Below are positions 6,769 through 14,467 of a stretch of DNA of 16,571 bases, in pieces. Under the pieces are notes generated by a model, which was not told where the DNA came from, did no database searches, and saw only the letters and a program-made list of their open reading frames with translations. Position 1 is the stretch's first letter. Each line of letters begins with the position of its first letter. Origin of the DNA: RGIG1840 sp964626795 (lineage in GTDB: Bacteria > Bacillota_I > Bacilli_A > RF39 > UBA660); the NCBI GenBank assembly GCA_964626795.1, contig CAZVIQ010000014.1, forward strand, positions 1 to 16,571, read 5' to 3'. Made by a program: the position numbers and the translations under genes.

Positions 6769-7557
6769 GTGAAAGTATATATTGACAGTATATTATTATT
6801 AAATTTTCTTTTTGATGCTCTTATACTTTTAACAGTATCAATAGTTTTAAAAAGAAATATAAAATTAAGAAGAATAATTTTAGGTTCTGTTTTAGCAAGT
6901 TTATCTGTATTAACATTATTTATTAATATACATTCTTTTGTTCTTTTTATTTTCAAATTTATATTAATGATAATAATAATAATTTCAACTTTTGGTTTTA
7001 AAAATATTAAATATACTTTTAACAACACTTTATATTTTTTTATTATAAATATAATTTATGGGGGATTTTTATATTATCTTAATATCGAATTTAATTATAA
7101 AAATCTTGGTCTTATTTTTTATAATAAAAAAATAAATACAAACTATATGTTTTTAATCATAATAAGTCCAATTATATTATATATTTATATGAAGAGCAGT
7201 CTTAAACTTAAATATGAATATTCACTTAAGAAAAAAGTTGATGTCTATTTAAAAAACGGAAAAGTTATAAAATTAAATGGTTATCTTGATACTGCTAACA
7301 GGTTAATAGATCCATATGGAAAAAGAATGGTATTTATTACAAACAGTAAAGAACTTTTTAAAAATATAAAAAACTCAAACACTTTATTAGTGCCTTATGA
7401 AACAATAGATTCTAGTGGTATGTTAAGATGCTTGATACCAAAAAAGACCTATATAGAGGGAATTGGTACAAAAGATAATATAGTAATTGGATACATAGAG
7501 AAAGATTTTCATATTGATGGAGTAAACTGTATATTAAATGGAGGATTAGAATGCTAA
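6769..7557 (+). CDS. spoIIGA: SpoIIGA, membrane aspartic protease processing pro-sigma-E
   Basis: SpoIIGA sits in the mother-cell face of the sporulation septum and, on a signal from SpoIIR, removes the pro-sequence of sigma-E. The 262-residue product has five predicted N-terminal membrane helices (about 6-27, 36-53, 56-76, 86-104, 126-142), opening with KVYIDSILLLNFLFDALILL, a close match to known SpoIIGA. The C-terminal protease domain contains GYLDTANRLIDP with the presumed catalytic Asp174. The usual motif is D-[ST]-G-N; here it reads D-T-A-N. VPYETIDSSGMLRCLIP matches the later conserved region. The protein is shorter than the ~310 of B. subtilis. I start at GTG 6769 because homology begins there and GGTGAT lies five bases upstream; TTG 6757 and GTG 6760 would add only three or four residues. 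The stop overlaps the sigE start. Confidence 0.9.
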   Translation: MKVYIDSILLLNFLFDALILLTVSIVLKRNIKLRRIILGSVLASLSVLTLFINIHSFVLFIFKFILMIIIIISTFGFKNIKYTFNNTLYFFIINIIYGGFLYYLNIEFNYKNLGLIFYNKKINTNYMFLIIISPIILYIYMKSSLKLKYEYSLKKKVDVYLKNGKVIKLNGYLDTANRLIDPYGKRMVFITNSKELFKNIKNSNTLLVPYETIDSSGMLRCLIPKKTYIEGIGTKDNIVIGYIEKDFHIDGVNCILNGGLEC

Positions 7558-8240
7558 AAGAGCTTATTTTAAAAATAATTATAAAAATAAAAAAACAGGA
7601 TATATTCTTTGTAGGATGTGCTGATGTTTTACCACCTCCACTTTCAAAAGAAGAAGAGGAAAATTTAGTTATAGAATGTAATAAAGGAGATAAAAATGCT
7701 AGAAACAAACTAATAGAGCATAACTTAAGATTAGTTGTTTTTTTGGCTAAAAAATATGATAACTTTATGTACGATTTAGAAGATTTAGTAAGTATAGGAA
7801 CCATAGGACTTATTAAAGGAGTTAATACTTATAAACTTGATAAAAATATAAAACTTGCTACATATGCATCAAGATGTATTGATAATGAGATTCTTATGTT
7901 TTTAAGAAAAAATAAAAAAAGAAAAGTTGAAATAAGCTTTGAAGATTCAATAAATTTAGATGGTGAAGGAAATGAACTTCATCTTGAAGATGTACTTGGA
8001 ACTGAAGATAATGTAGTGGAAAAAGAATATTTCGATAAAGTCGATAAAAAGATTTTAACCGAGGAAATAGAAAAACTTAAATCTAGAGATAAACAGATAA
8101 TTATTATGAGATATGGACTTATGAATACTGAGGAATATACACAGAAAGAAGTTGCTGATATTTTAGGTATAAGTCAGTCATATATATCAAGAATTGAAAA
8201 GAAAGTAATAAAGAAGTTAAAAATAACCATGAAAGTTTAA
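7551..8240 (+). CDS. sigE: RNA polymerase sporulation sigma-E factor precursor
   Basis: Sigma-E directs early mother-cell gene expression during endospore formation. The product is 229 residues. After a short basic, hydrophobic pro-sequence (about 1-19), the conserved FFVGCADVLPPPLSKEEE aligns with the start of mature sigma-E in B. subtilis (YIGGSEALPPPLSKDEE). Region 2 follows (about 55-120: NLRLVVFLAKKY, EDLVSIGTIGLIKGVNTY, LATYASRCIDNEILMFLR), then FEDSINLDGEGNELHLEDVLGT and region 4 with helix-turn-helix TQKEVADILGISQSYISRIEKK (about 197-218). ATG 7551 overlaps the end of spoIIGA by seven bases and has GGAGG six bases upstream, so translation is coupled. The pro-sequence is shorter than the ~27 residues of B. 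subtilis. No sigG follows. I see no convincing terminator before the next gene. Confidence 0.95.
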   Translation: MLKELILKIIIKIKKQDIFFVGCADVLPPPLSKEEEENLVIECNKGDKNARNKLIEHNLRLVVFLAKKYDNFMYDLEDLVSIGTIGLIKGVNTYKLDKNIKLATYASRCIDNEILMFLRKNKKRKVEISFEDSINLDGEGNELHLEDVLGTEDNVVEKEYFDKVDKKILTEEIEKLKSRDKQIIIMRYGLMNTEEYTQKEVADILGISQSYISRIEKKVIKKLKITMKV

Positions 8241-8292
8241 ATTATTCAATATTTGTACTTTCCTATTTATAAATAATATGCTATCATATTAG

Positions 8293-8298
8293 TATAAT
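8293..8298 (+). promoter_or_regulatory. Possible -10 box for the envelope-protein operon
   Basis: TATAAT at 8293-8298 stands 24 nt before the start at 8323, in front of AGGAG. No good -35 lies at 16-18 nt. A second weak option is TTGTAC (8253-8258) with TATGCT (8277-8282, 18 nt spacing). Read-through from sigE is also possible. Confidence 0.4.
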
Positions 8299-8322
8299 AA
8301 AAAAATGAATAGGAGATTTTGT

Positions 8323-10071
8323 ATGAATGAGAATTATGAAGATTATGAAACAAATATAGATACTTCAGAATATGAAGAGGATGTAGATAATTCTTCACGT
8401 AATAAGAAAATATTATTAATTATTCTTGTATTAGTTGGAATAATAATAATTATACTACTGTTAAGATCATGTGGTAGAGAAGGAACTGGAAAGTTTGATT
8501 ATGAGAAAACTCTTTTACAAGCAGGTAAAGAATATTTTGAATATAATGGGAATGAAAAACCAATAGCTAAATCAAGCTGTGAAATAGTTACACTGGACAA
8601 ACTAACTAGTGAAGGCCTTTTAAATCCAGACAATTATGAAGACTGTGATGGAGAAAAAACATATGTAAAAGTTTGTTTACTTGAAAATGGTAAAGAACAT
8701 TATGTACCACTTTTAAAGTGTGACAATATAAATTCAGATAATTTATATGAAAGTTTTAAAGAAGGAAAAATATCTGATATTATTGCTGACCAGACTGATA
8801 TTAAATTTTCATATTTAGGAGAAGTACTTAAATCAGAGGGAGCTGAAACAGGTTCTAATACAGAAGTATGGTATGGAGATAAAATACCTTATGAAAATTA
8901 TAAATTAATTAGTAAAGTAACATATTACAGATATCAAGATTTACAATATAGATGGTATGAAAGTAGTAGACTTTATTATCCTAATAATACTATAAGTGGA
9001 GGAAGAGAATTATATATATCTGTACCTTCAAATAGCTATGATAAAAAAGCCAATGAACAAACAGGTTATAAATGGTATAAGATTACTCAAAATGGAACTA
9101 AAGAATATTATCCTAGTAATGATAAAAAGGAATATTATGTTTCAGCACCAGATGGGTATCCAGAAAAAGATACATCAGATGTGTATGTTACAAGAAGCAA
9201 AACTAGAACATACACAGTTGAAGGAAATGCTATTTTAGCATACCAAATGTATACATGTATAGAAACTGAATACAAAGATAAAATTGGAATAGATCCTAAT
9301 GCAATAGCAACAAACGAATTTTATCCTTGTGGAGATTCTAGAAATACAGAAAATCCAGGTCATGATTATACACTGGCAACGTTCTACTCTTATGATGGAG
9401 GTGTATCGAAAGTTGCACAGGGGACAATAGGATGTTCTAAAGGAGAATTATTTAGTGATAATGAAACTTGTGTAACATATAATTCGTGGGTATATAGTTC
9501 AAATAACTGTACTGATCCTAATACAAATGTATGTCAGAATTTTGCACCAATTTATTCTTATAGATGGTATAAAATCGTTGGAGGAACAGGAGAAGTTAAA
9601 ACATATTATCCAAGTGGAAGTTCAACTGCAGCAGGTGAAAAAACATATTATGCACAGTCACCTGAAGCGGGATATGTTAAAGATGAAACAACAAAAGCAA
9701 CAGTATGGAACTGGTATAAAGATGCTTCTTCAATTACAGCAGGATACTTTACAACAGCACCATCTGAAGGCGCTACACAATCTTCTGAAAGTAAATGGAC
9801 TAGCTGGACAGAGTGGAGTTCAACACCTGTTCAAAGCTTAGGAAGTGCTGGAACAAGAAAAATAGAAACTAAAGTAAAATTAACAATTCAGGAAATTAAA
9901 AATGTATCAAAAGATGGATACGAAAAAATAATGACTAAATATACAGAAGACATTGATGAACTTATAGCAGCATTTAAAGCAAAAGGATATGAAGTTGAAT
10001 CACTTTCAGATATCGCAATGAATGGCGAACTAAAATATCAAGTTAAAATGTATATAAGGAATAAGAAATAG
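8323..10071 (+). CDS. Single-pass surface protein with pilin-like head and tandem Tyr/Trp-rich modules
   Basis: I do not recognise a named family for the whole 582-residue protein. It has an acidic N-terminal tail (1-25), RNKK, one membrane helix (about 30-48) and a long outer region. The segment at about 58-135 closely resembles the head of the prepilin at 3368: a helix, then SSCEIVTLDKLTSEGLLNP, a Cys in VKVCLL, and ENGKEHYVPLLKC. Residues 209-480 contain modules of the form Y-[RK]-W-Y ... YYP ... YY-x-x-[SA]-P (starting near 209, 249 and 413, with a degenerate one near 463). KWTSWTEWSS (491-500) and TRKIETKVKL follow, then a helical end. I start at ATG 8323 because AGGAG (8311-8315) is seven bases upstream; an in-frame ATG at 8305 precedes that site. 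The next gene follows after 11 nt. Its role is inferred only as an envelope or adhesion component. Confidence 0.8.
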   Translation: MNENYEDYETNIDTSEYEEDVDNSSRNKKILLIILVLVGIIIIILLLRSCGREGTGKFDYEKTLLQAGKEYFEYNGNEKPIAKSSCEIVTLDKLTSEGLLNPDNYEDCDGEKTYVKVCLLENGKEHYVPLLKCDNINSDNLYESFKEGKISDIIADQTDIKFSYLGEVLKSEGAETGSNTEVWYGDKIPYENYKLISKVTYYRYQDLQYRWYESSRLYYPNNTISGGRELYISVPSNSYDKKANEQTGYKWYKITQNGTKEYYPSNDKKEYYVSAPDGYPEKDTSDVYVTRSKTRTYTVEGNAILAYQMYTCIETEYKDKIGIDPNAIATNEFYPCGDSRNTENPGHDYTLATFYSYDGGVSKVAQGTIGCSKGELFSDNETCVTYNSWVYSSNNCTDPNTNVCQNFAPIYSYRWYKIVGGTGEVKTYYPSGSSTAAGEKTYYAQSPEAGYVKDETTKATVWNWYKDASSITAGYFTTAPSEGATQSSESKWTSWTEWSSTPVQSLGSAGTRKIETKVKLTIQEIKNVSKDGYEKIMTKYTEDIDELIAAFKAKGYEVESLSDIAMNGELKYQVKMYIRNKK

Positions 10072-10082
10072 GAGGTAAGGAA

Positions 10083-13000
10083 ATGAATAGAGAACAAGAA
10101 AAAAACAGTTTTATTAATTTATTAGGAAGATTAGACTTGAATGATTATAATGCTGTAATGGAATGGCTTATATCTTTTGCACCATATACAGAAGAACCTT
10201 TAACTCCACAGCAGAGAGAAAAAGTAGTAAGAATACTAAATAAAGTAAATAAAAATATAGAAGATTTGATGAAATCTGTAGAGGATCATACTAAATATAC
10301 AAAGGTACAAGATATCTCTAGAATATTAGAAAAAGCTTCTAAAGCCATAGGAGATGAAGGAAATATTAGTTTTACAAATCCCGAGTCCATTAAATATGGT
10401 GTTAACAATAGTACTGTAATGCAGGATTTAAATGCATATTTATCTACATATAAAGAAAATGAGCTTAAATTTAAAGATGATATTTTAGAACGTTTAGCTA
10501 CATTAAAATCTGTAATGCCTGCTAATAGGTTAGATATAGATGATGCCATACGTGATATGGAACGTGAAATGATTGAACTTGCTAGTGAAATTATGATTTC
10601 AGATAATACTTATTCTACATCAGAAGAAACTGTGGCGTTGATGTCCTTGATAGAAGTACAAGAAGAAAAAGTTCAGAAATTGGAACTTGATCGTGCTAGT
10701 ATATCACAACAAGATTTACCACCTATGGAAGAAGTTATTAATAAACTTACAGAATTAAATAGAGAAGCAATAAAAGCACAGAAAGAATTAAAAGATAGAA
10801 AAGGTGGAGATAAAGAATATGAAGAAGAGATTAAAAACCACCTAGAAGATATTACAACTCAGCGTGATAATTTAATTGCTAATTTCAAAGCTTCAAATGA
10901 AATTCAAGATTTATTTGAAGAAATGGATAATTTTGAATTGACAGTAGTTGAAAACTGGAAAGGTCAGCATAATGAATTTGATTTACGTTTAAATGATAAA
11001 GCGATTGAATTAAAAGAAGCTATAAAAGATTATTATGCTAAAGTAAGCTCTTATAAAAATATCGAATCAGAATATGAATCAGCTGTATCGGAATTAGCAT
11101 CCTTGAATAATAGATTACATACTATAACTAATCAGAATAGAAAAACAATAACAGAAGATAGTGCAAAAAGATTTTCAGAATTAAAATCAAAAGCAAATAC
11201 ATTAAAAGTTTTAAAAGAAAAAGGAATTACTTCTACACAATCATATTTAACAGATCTTATTAAAGATTATGAAAATGATGCTCTCACAACTCCAGAATTG
11301 AATGCTAAATTGATTGAAATGAAAAAGAATTTAGCGCCTCTATATGGTTTAACTGAGGAACAAAGAATTCAAGAACTTTCTGAAAATACCAAATCAAAAG
11401 AAAAAATAATTTCTGAAATAAGTAGATTAGAGGCTAAATTAGCTAATCCAGAAAGTTATAGAATAAAAAATGTTTATAAACCTGTTGAGTTAACAATTGC
11501 TGAAGATGGTACAATAACAAATCCTACTACAGATAATGGGAATGATTATTATAATCCTCCAATTCAAGATTATAATATTTGGCAAGCTAATAGACAATAT
11601 AACCAATATGAAGAAAAAGTTAATGCTTTAGAAGCAAAATTAAAAGAATATGATGGAAAACAAGCTAGTAATATAAATAGCATTAATTCCTTAAAAGCTA
11701 AATTAGAATTAGAAAGAAAAGCCTTAATTGAAACAAAAAGAGAAGAAACAGGACTAGTAAAGGCATTATCTAAATATGGTCTTACAGATTCTGATTCAGC
11801 TACAAAGAAAGAAGAACTTGAAAAGAAACTTGAAACTTTACAAGCTGAGCTTGAACAAAAAAATAATACATATTTGGCATTACCAGATGTAAAAGCATTA
11901 GAAGATGCTAGAAAACAAAAATCGGAAGCTGAAGCAAACTTAGAAAAAGAACAAAATCCAGAACAAAAAGCATACTATGCAGGTATACTAGAAGGATTAA
12001 ATATAAAAATTGCTAATTATGAAAGTGCGTTAGCACCTTCAAATGTAGATGTTGCTTCTATTAATAAACAAATAAATGATATTAAAGCAGAACTTTCAGG
12101 AGTAAAATCTAAAAAATTGAGTGATGCTCAAAGAATAACTAAAGAAACTTTAGAAGCTCGTCTTCAAGAATGTCGTAAAGAAATTGATAGAGCAACTGCT
12201 GAAATCAATAGATTGCCTCAAATGATTGCTATAAAAGAAGCAAATAACGAGGAAATAGAACAACATCAAAAACAAGACATTATGCTTAAAATCGAGCAAT
12301 ATAAAGCACTTCAGGAAAAGATTAATAAAAAATCTCGTGATGAAAATAAACATTCTAAATGGCATAAAGACATTGATGAATTACATTTATCAAGATTAAA
12401 ACAAGATTTAATACCTTTAATGCATCGTGAAGAATATTTAAATCAGGGAAAAGATTTATTCGCAGAATTAATAGAAATGACTGGTGGACAAAAAGAAGAA
12501 GTAAAGGCTGAAACAACTCTTTCACCAGTGGAACCTAAGAAGCCTGAAGAACCCGAAACAAAAGAAGATAAGACACCTCTTCCACCAGTGGAACCTAAGA
12601 AGCCTGAAGAACCCGAAACAAAAGAAGATAAGACACCTCTTCCACCAGTGGAACCTAAAAAGCCTGAAGAATCTGAAGAAAAGAAGTNNNNNNNNNNNNN
12701 NNNNNNNNNNNNNNNNNNNNNNNNNNNNNNNNNNNNNNNNNNNNNNNNNNNNNNNNNNNNNNNNNNNNNNNNNNNNNNNNNNNNNNNACACCTCTTCCAC
12801 CAGTGGAACCTAAAAAGCCTGAAGAATCTGAAGAAAAGAAGTTTCCAGTACGTCCTGAAGGTAAAGCAAATTATTCTAAATCTGATGAAGCAACACAAAG
12901 AAAAGTTAATAGCTTTTGGAAAAAGCTTGGCAAAACAGCAATTCTTGTAATAGTGTTAGCAATGTTAGGAATTGGAGCAGCTTATGTAACTAATAAAATT

Positions 13001-13774
13001 ATGGAATCTAAATCTACAGTTAATACTGAATATAATCAACATCCAATAGATCCAGATAGACCGATTCCTGTAGGACCTAGAGATAATATAAATGTTTATG
13101 AAAATGCTGATATTTCTGATCTTGACAAGATACCTCAGCAAAATACCCCAGAAGGATTAAGAATAGATAAAGAACAAGGTGGTGGAGGTACTGGCGGAAG
13201 CGACAATGGTGGAACTATTAATCCAGGAGGAAATACTGGTGGAGGTAGTGACAATGGAGGCGGCAGCAACGGTGGCGGCGACAACGGAGGGGGAACAACA
13301 GATCCAACTACTAAAGGTTCGCATATAGCTGATACTACAACTGTAACTGATGTAAAGGGTAATACTGTTAATCAAGTAGGATCTATTGCTTCACCTTTTG
13401 GAGAATATACAGCTCAATATGATAATGCAAGTGGCAAATATATTGTTTATGATAAAGATGGTAAATCTATAGGATCTCTTGATGCAAATCAAGATGGAAG
13501 TTTAGATAATAAAACATATTTTGATTTTAGCAAAGATTATTCTGATAAAGAGAAAGCAGGAACAGCTCCAGTACAGGAAGAAGAAAAAAAAGAAATACCT
13601 GTTAATAATCCTGAAATATCTCAAGAAGATAAAGATAAAGCACAAGATATTGATACGGCAGATCCTGAAGTCCAAGATCAAATTGGTAAGGATTTAGATA
13701 ACTATGAATTTGAAATTATACCAGTTGATGCTTTAAGTGGATATGTTGATGATAGTCAAGGTATGTCAAAATAA
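10083..13774 (+). CDS. Giant coiled-coil membrane protein with Pro/Glu/Lys repeats and outer tail (interrupted by scaffold gap)
   Basis: This is one gene, although the 100-N filler shifts the apparent frame. If the identical 55-nt flanks of the gap are merged, the frame closes exactly and gives 1178 residues. Residues 1 to about 800 lack a signal peptide and are mostly charged helix rich in E, K, L and A (likely long coiled-coils), broken near 460-510 by a Pro/Asn/Tyr-rich linker. Next comes a 20-residue repeat, TPLPPVEPKKPEEPETKEDK, in at least three copies (811-868). A basic segment (FWKKLGK) precedes a single membrane helix, TAILVIVLAMLGIGAAYV (about 900-917). After it, an outer region of ~260 residues has a Gly/Asn/Ser-rich stretch and an acidic C-terminus. 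Topology is inferred as N-inside, C-outside. ATG 10083 has AGGAGGT overlapping the previous stop codon, so it is in an operon with the surface protein. I recognise no family; a cytoskeletal, tethering or sensing role would be speculation. Confidence 0.8.
12513..12842 (+). repeat. 60-bp tandem repeat in the coiled-coil gene, split by the gap
   Basis: Units start at 12513, 12573 and 12633. The first two differ at only 2 of 60 bases. The third starts the same but diverges at its end (codons for EESEEKK). Its 55 visible bases are repeated exactly after the gap at 12788-12842. In protein it is a Pro/Glu/Lys-rich linker between coiled-coil and membrane helix. Confidence 0.9.
12688..12787. other. 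Assembly gap of 100 N
   Basis: Exactly 100 N is a conventional filler for unknown length. The last 55 bases before it (12633-12687) equal the first 55 after it (12788-12842), the signature of two contigs that overlap by one k-mer within a repeat. The real missing sequence may be zero, or may be additional repeat units. Confidence 0.95.
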
Positions 13775-13785
13775 GGGAGAAGAGA

Positions 13786-14034
13786 ATGGAAAATAGAACA
13801 AATCAAATTTTACATTTAAGTGGTAAAGATTACTTCATAAATAGACAGATTCTATACAAAGGGGTAACATACTATGTAGTGACTTTATTAAAAGATGAGG
13901 TTGTTCCTGGTGAGGGAAGAGATCCTGATGAAAAAATATATGTTTTTAGAGTTAATGTACAAGATGGGGAAGACTATATTGAAACAGAAACAGATCAGGA
14001 ACTTATTAAACTAATAATTAACAACATATTTTAA
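13786..14034 (+). CDS. Small acidic protein of unknown function, third gene of the envelope unit
   Basis: The 82-residue product has no signal peptide or membrane segment. It looks like a small beta-rich domain: ILYKGVTYYVVTLLKD, then EKIYVFRVNVQDGEDYIETETDQELIKLIINNIF. This resembles in outline the small DUF1292/YrzB-like proteins (short strands, an acidic loop, a DGE motif and an ExExD-type end), but I cannot confirm that. It starts 11 nt after the previous stop, with AAGGGAG six bases upstream, and is followed by a strong terminator, so it closes the operon. It may be a cytoplasmic partner of the coiled-coil protein; that is inference from context only. Confidence 0.75.
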   Translation: MENRTNQILHLSGKDYFINRQILYKGVTYYVVTLLKDEVVPGEGRDPDEKIYVFRVNVQDGEDYIETETDQELIKLIINNIF

Positions 14035-14040
14035 AATAAG

Positions 14041-14069
14041 AATACCAAGTAATAAACTTGGTATTTTTT
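14041..14069 (+). terminator. Rho-independent terminator of the envelope operon
   Basis: AATACCAAGT (14041-14050) pairs perfectly with ACTTGGTATT (14056-14065) over ten bases with loop AATAA, followed by T to 14069. It lies 6 nt after the stop of the 82-residue gene. Confidence 0.9.
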
Positions 14070-14099
14070 AATATAATAGTAATAGATTATAACTAGTAC

Positions 14100-14129
14100 T
14101 TGACAATACACAATACTGTGTTATATAAT
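14100..14129 (+). promoter_or_regulatory. Promoter of the padR gene with likely PadR operator
   Basis: A perfect TTGACA (14100-14105) and TATAAT (14124-14129) are spaced by 18 nt. Between them lies the inverted repeat ACACA-ATAC-TGTGT (14108-14121). PadR-family repressors commonly bind short dyads at their own promoter, so autoregulation is likely. Occupation of this site would block RNA polymerase. Confidence 0.75.
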
Positions 14130-14146
14130 TATTTTGGGAGGAAAGA

Positions 14147-14467
14147 ATGGATACACAATTTAAAAAAGGTGTACTTGAATTAATAGTTCTTTTAATAGTT
14201 AGTGATAAAGATAAATATGGTTATGAATTAGTTGAAGAAGTTTCGAGTATAATTAATGTGAATGAAGGTACTATATATCCAATACTTAAAAGATTAACAA
14301 ATGAGAAGTATTTTGAAACATATTTAAAAGAATCTACTGAGGGACCGCCTAGAAAATATTATCATTTAACAGCGCTTGGAATAATTAGAAAAAAGAAATT
14401 ATTAAGTGAATGGCTTAAGTTTGAAGCAAGTGTTAGTGAATTTATAAAAGAGAGGGAAGAAAAATGA
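14147..14467 (+). CDS. PadR-family transcriptional regulator
   Basis: The 106-residue protein is a small winged-helix DNA-binding dimer of the PadR family (subfamily with a short C-terminal helix). Diagnostic segments are LELIVLLIVSDKDKYGYELVEEV, then NEGTIYPILKRLTNEKYFETYL (recognition helix and wing), and GPPRKYYHLTALG, the usual GPxRKYYxLTxxG signature. Start ATG 14147 has GGAGG (14137-14141) five bases upstream. Its stop TGA overlaps the next start (ATGA), so it is coupled to a HAAS/DUF1700 membrane protein, a recurring pairing in Firmicutes. The promoter carries a dyad suited to self-repression. The inducing signal is unknown; in other PadR pairs it is often cell-envelope stress or a drug, but nothing here shows that. 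Confidence 0.93.
   Translation: MDTQFKKGVLELIVLLIVSDKDKYGYELVEEVSSIINVNEGTIYPILKRLTNEKYFETYLKESTEGPPRKYYHLTALGIIRKKKLLSEWLKFEASVSEFIKEREEK

Noticed and set aside
6600..7028. 142-residue minus-strand open frame
   Set aside because: It lies antisense to the end of the nuclease gene and the start of spoIIGA; it has low-complexity Ile/Asn composition and no plausible start signal.
7412..7804. 130-residue minus-strand open frame
   Set aside because: Antisense to spoIIGA-sigE, both of which are clearly identified genes.
8996..9841. Two plus-strand open frames inside the surface protein gene
   Set aside because: Shifted-frame shadows of a clear coding region, with compositions (Met, Gln, Lys, Ile runs) unlike real proteins.
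12513..12842. Tandem repeat as a CRISPR array
   Set aside because: Units are directly adjacent with no spacers and encode an in-frame protein repeat.
12443..12898. Minus-strand open frames through the repeat and the gap
   Set aside because: They are antisense shadows of the repeat, contain the N run, and have no ribosome binding site.
12803..13774. A separate gene starting with GTG after the gap
   Set aside because: The frame is open back to the gap and continues the same Pro/Glu/Lys repeat; it is the 3' part of the gene starting at 10083. The GTG is just a Val codon in the repeat.
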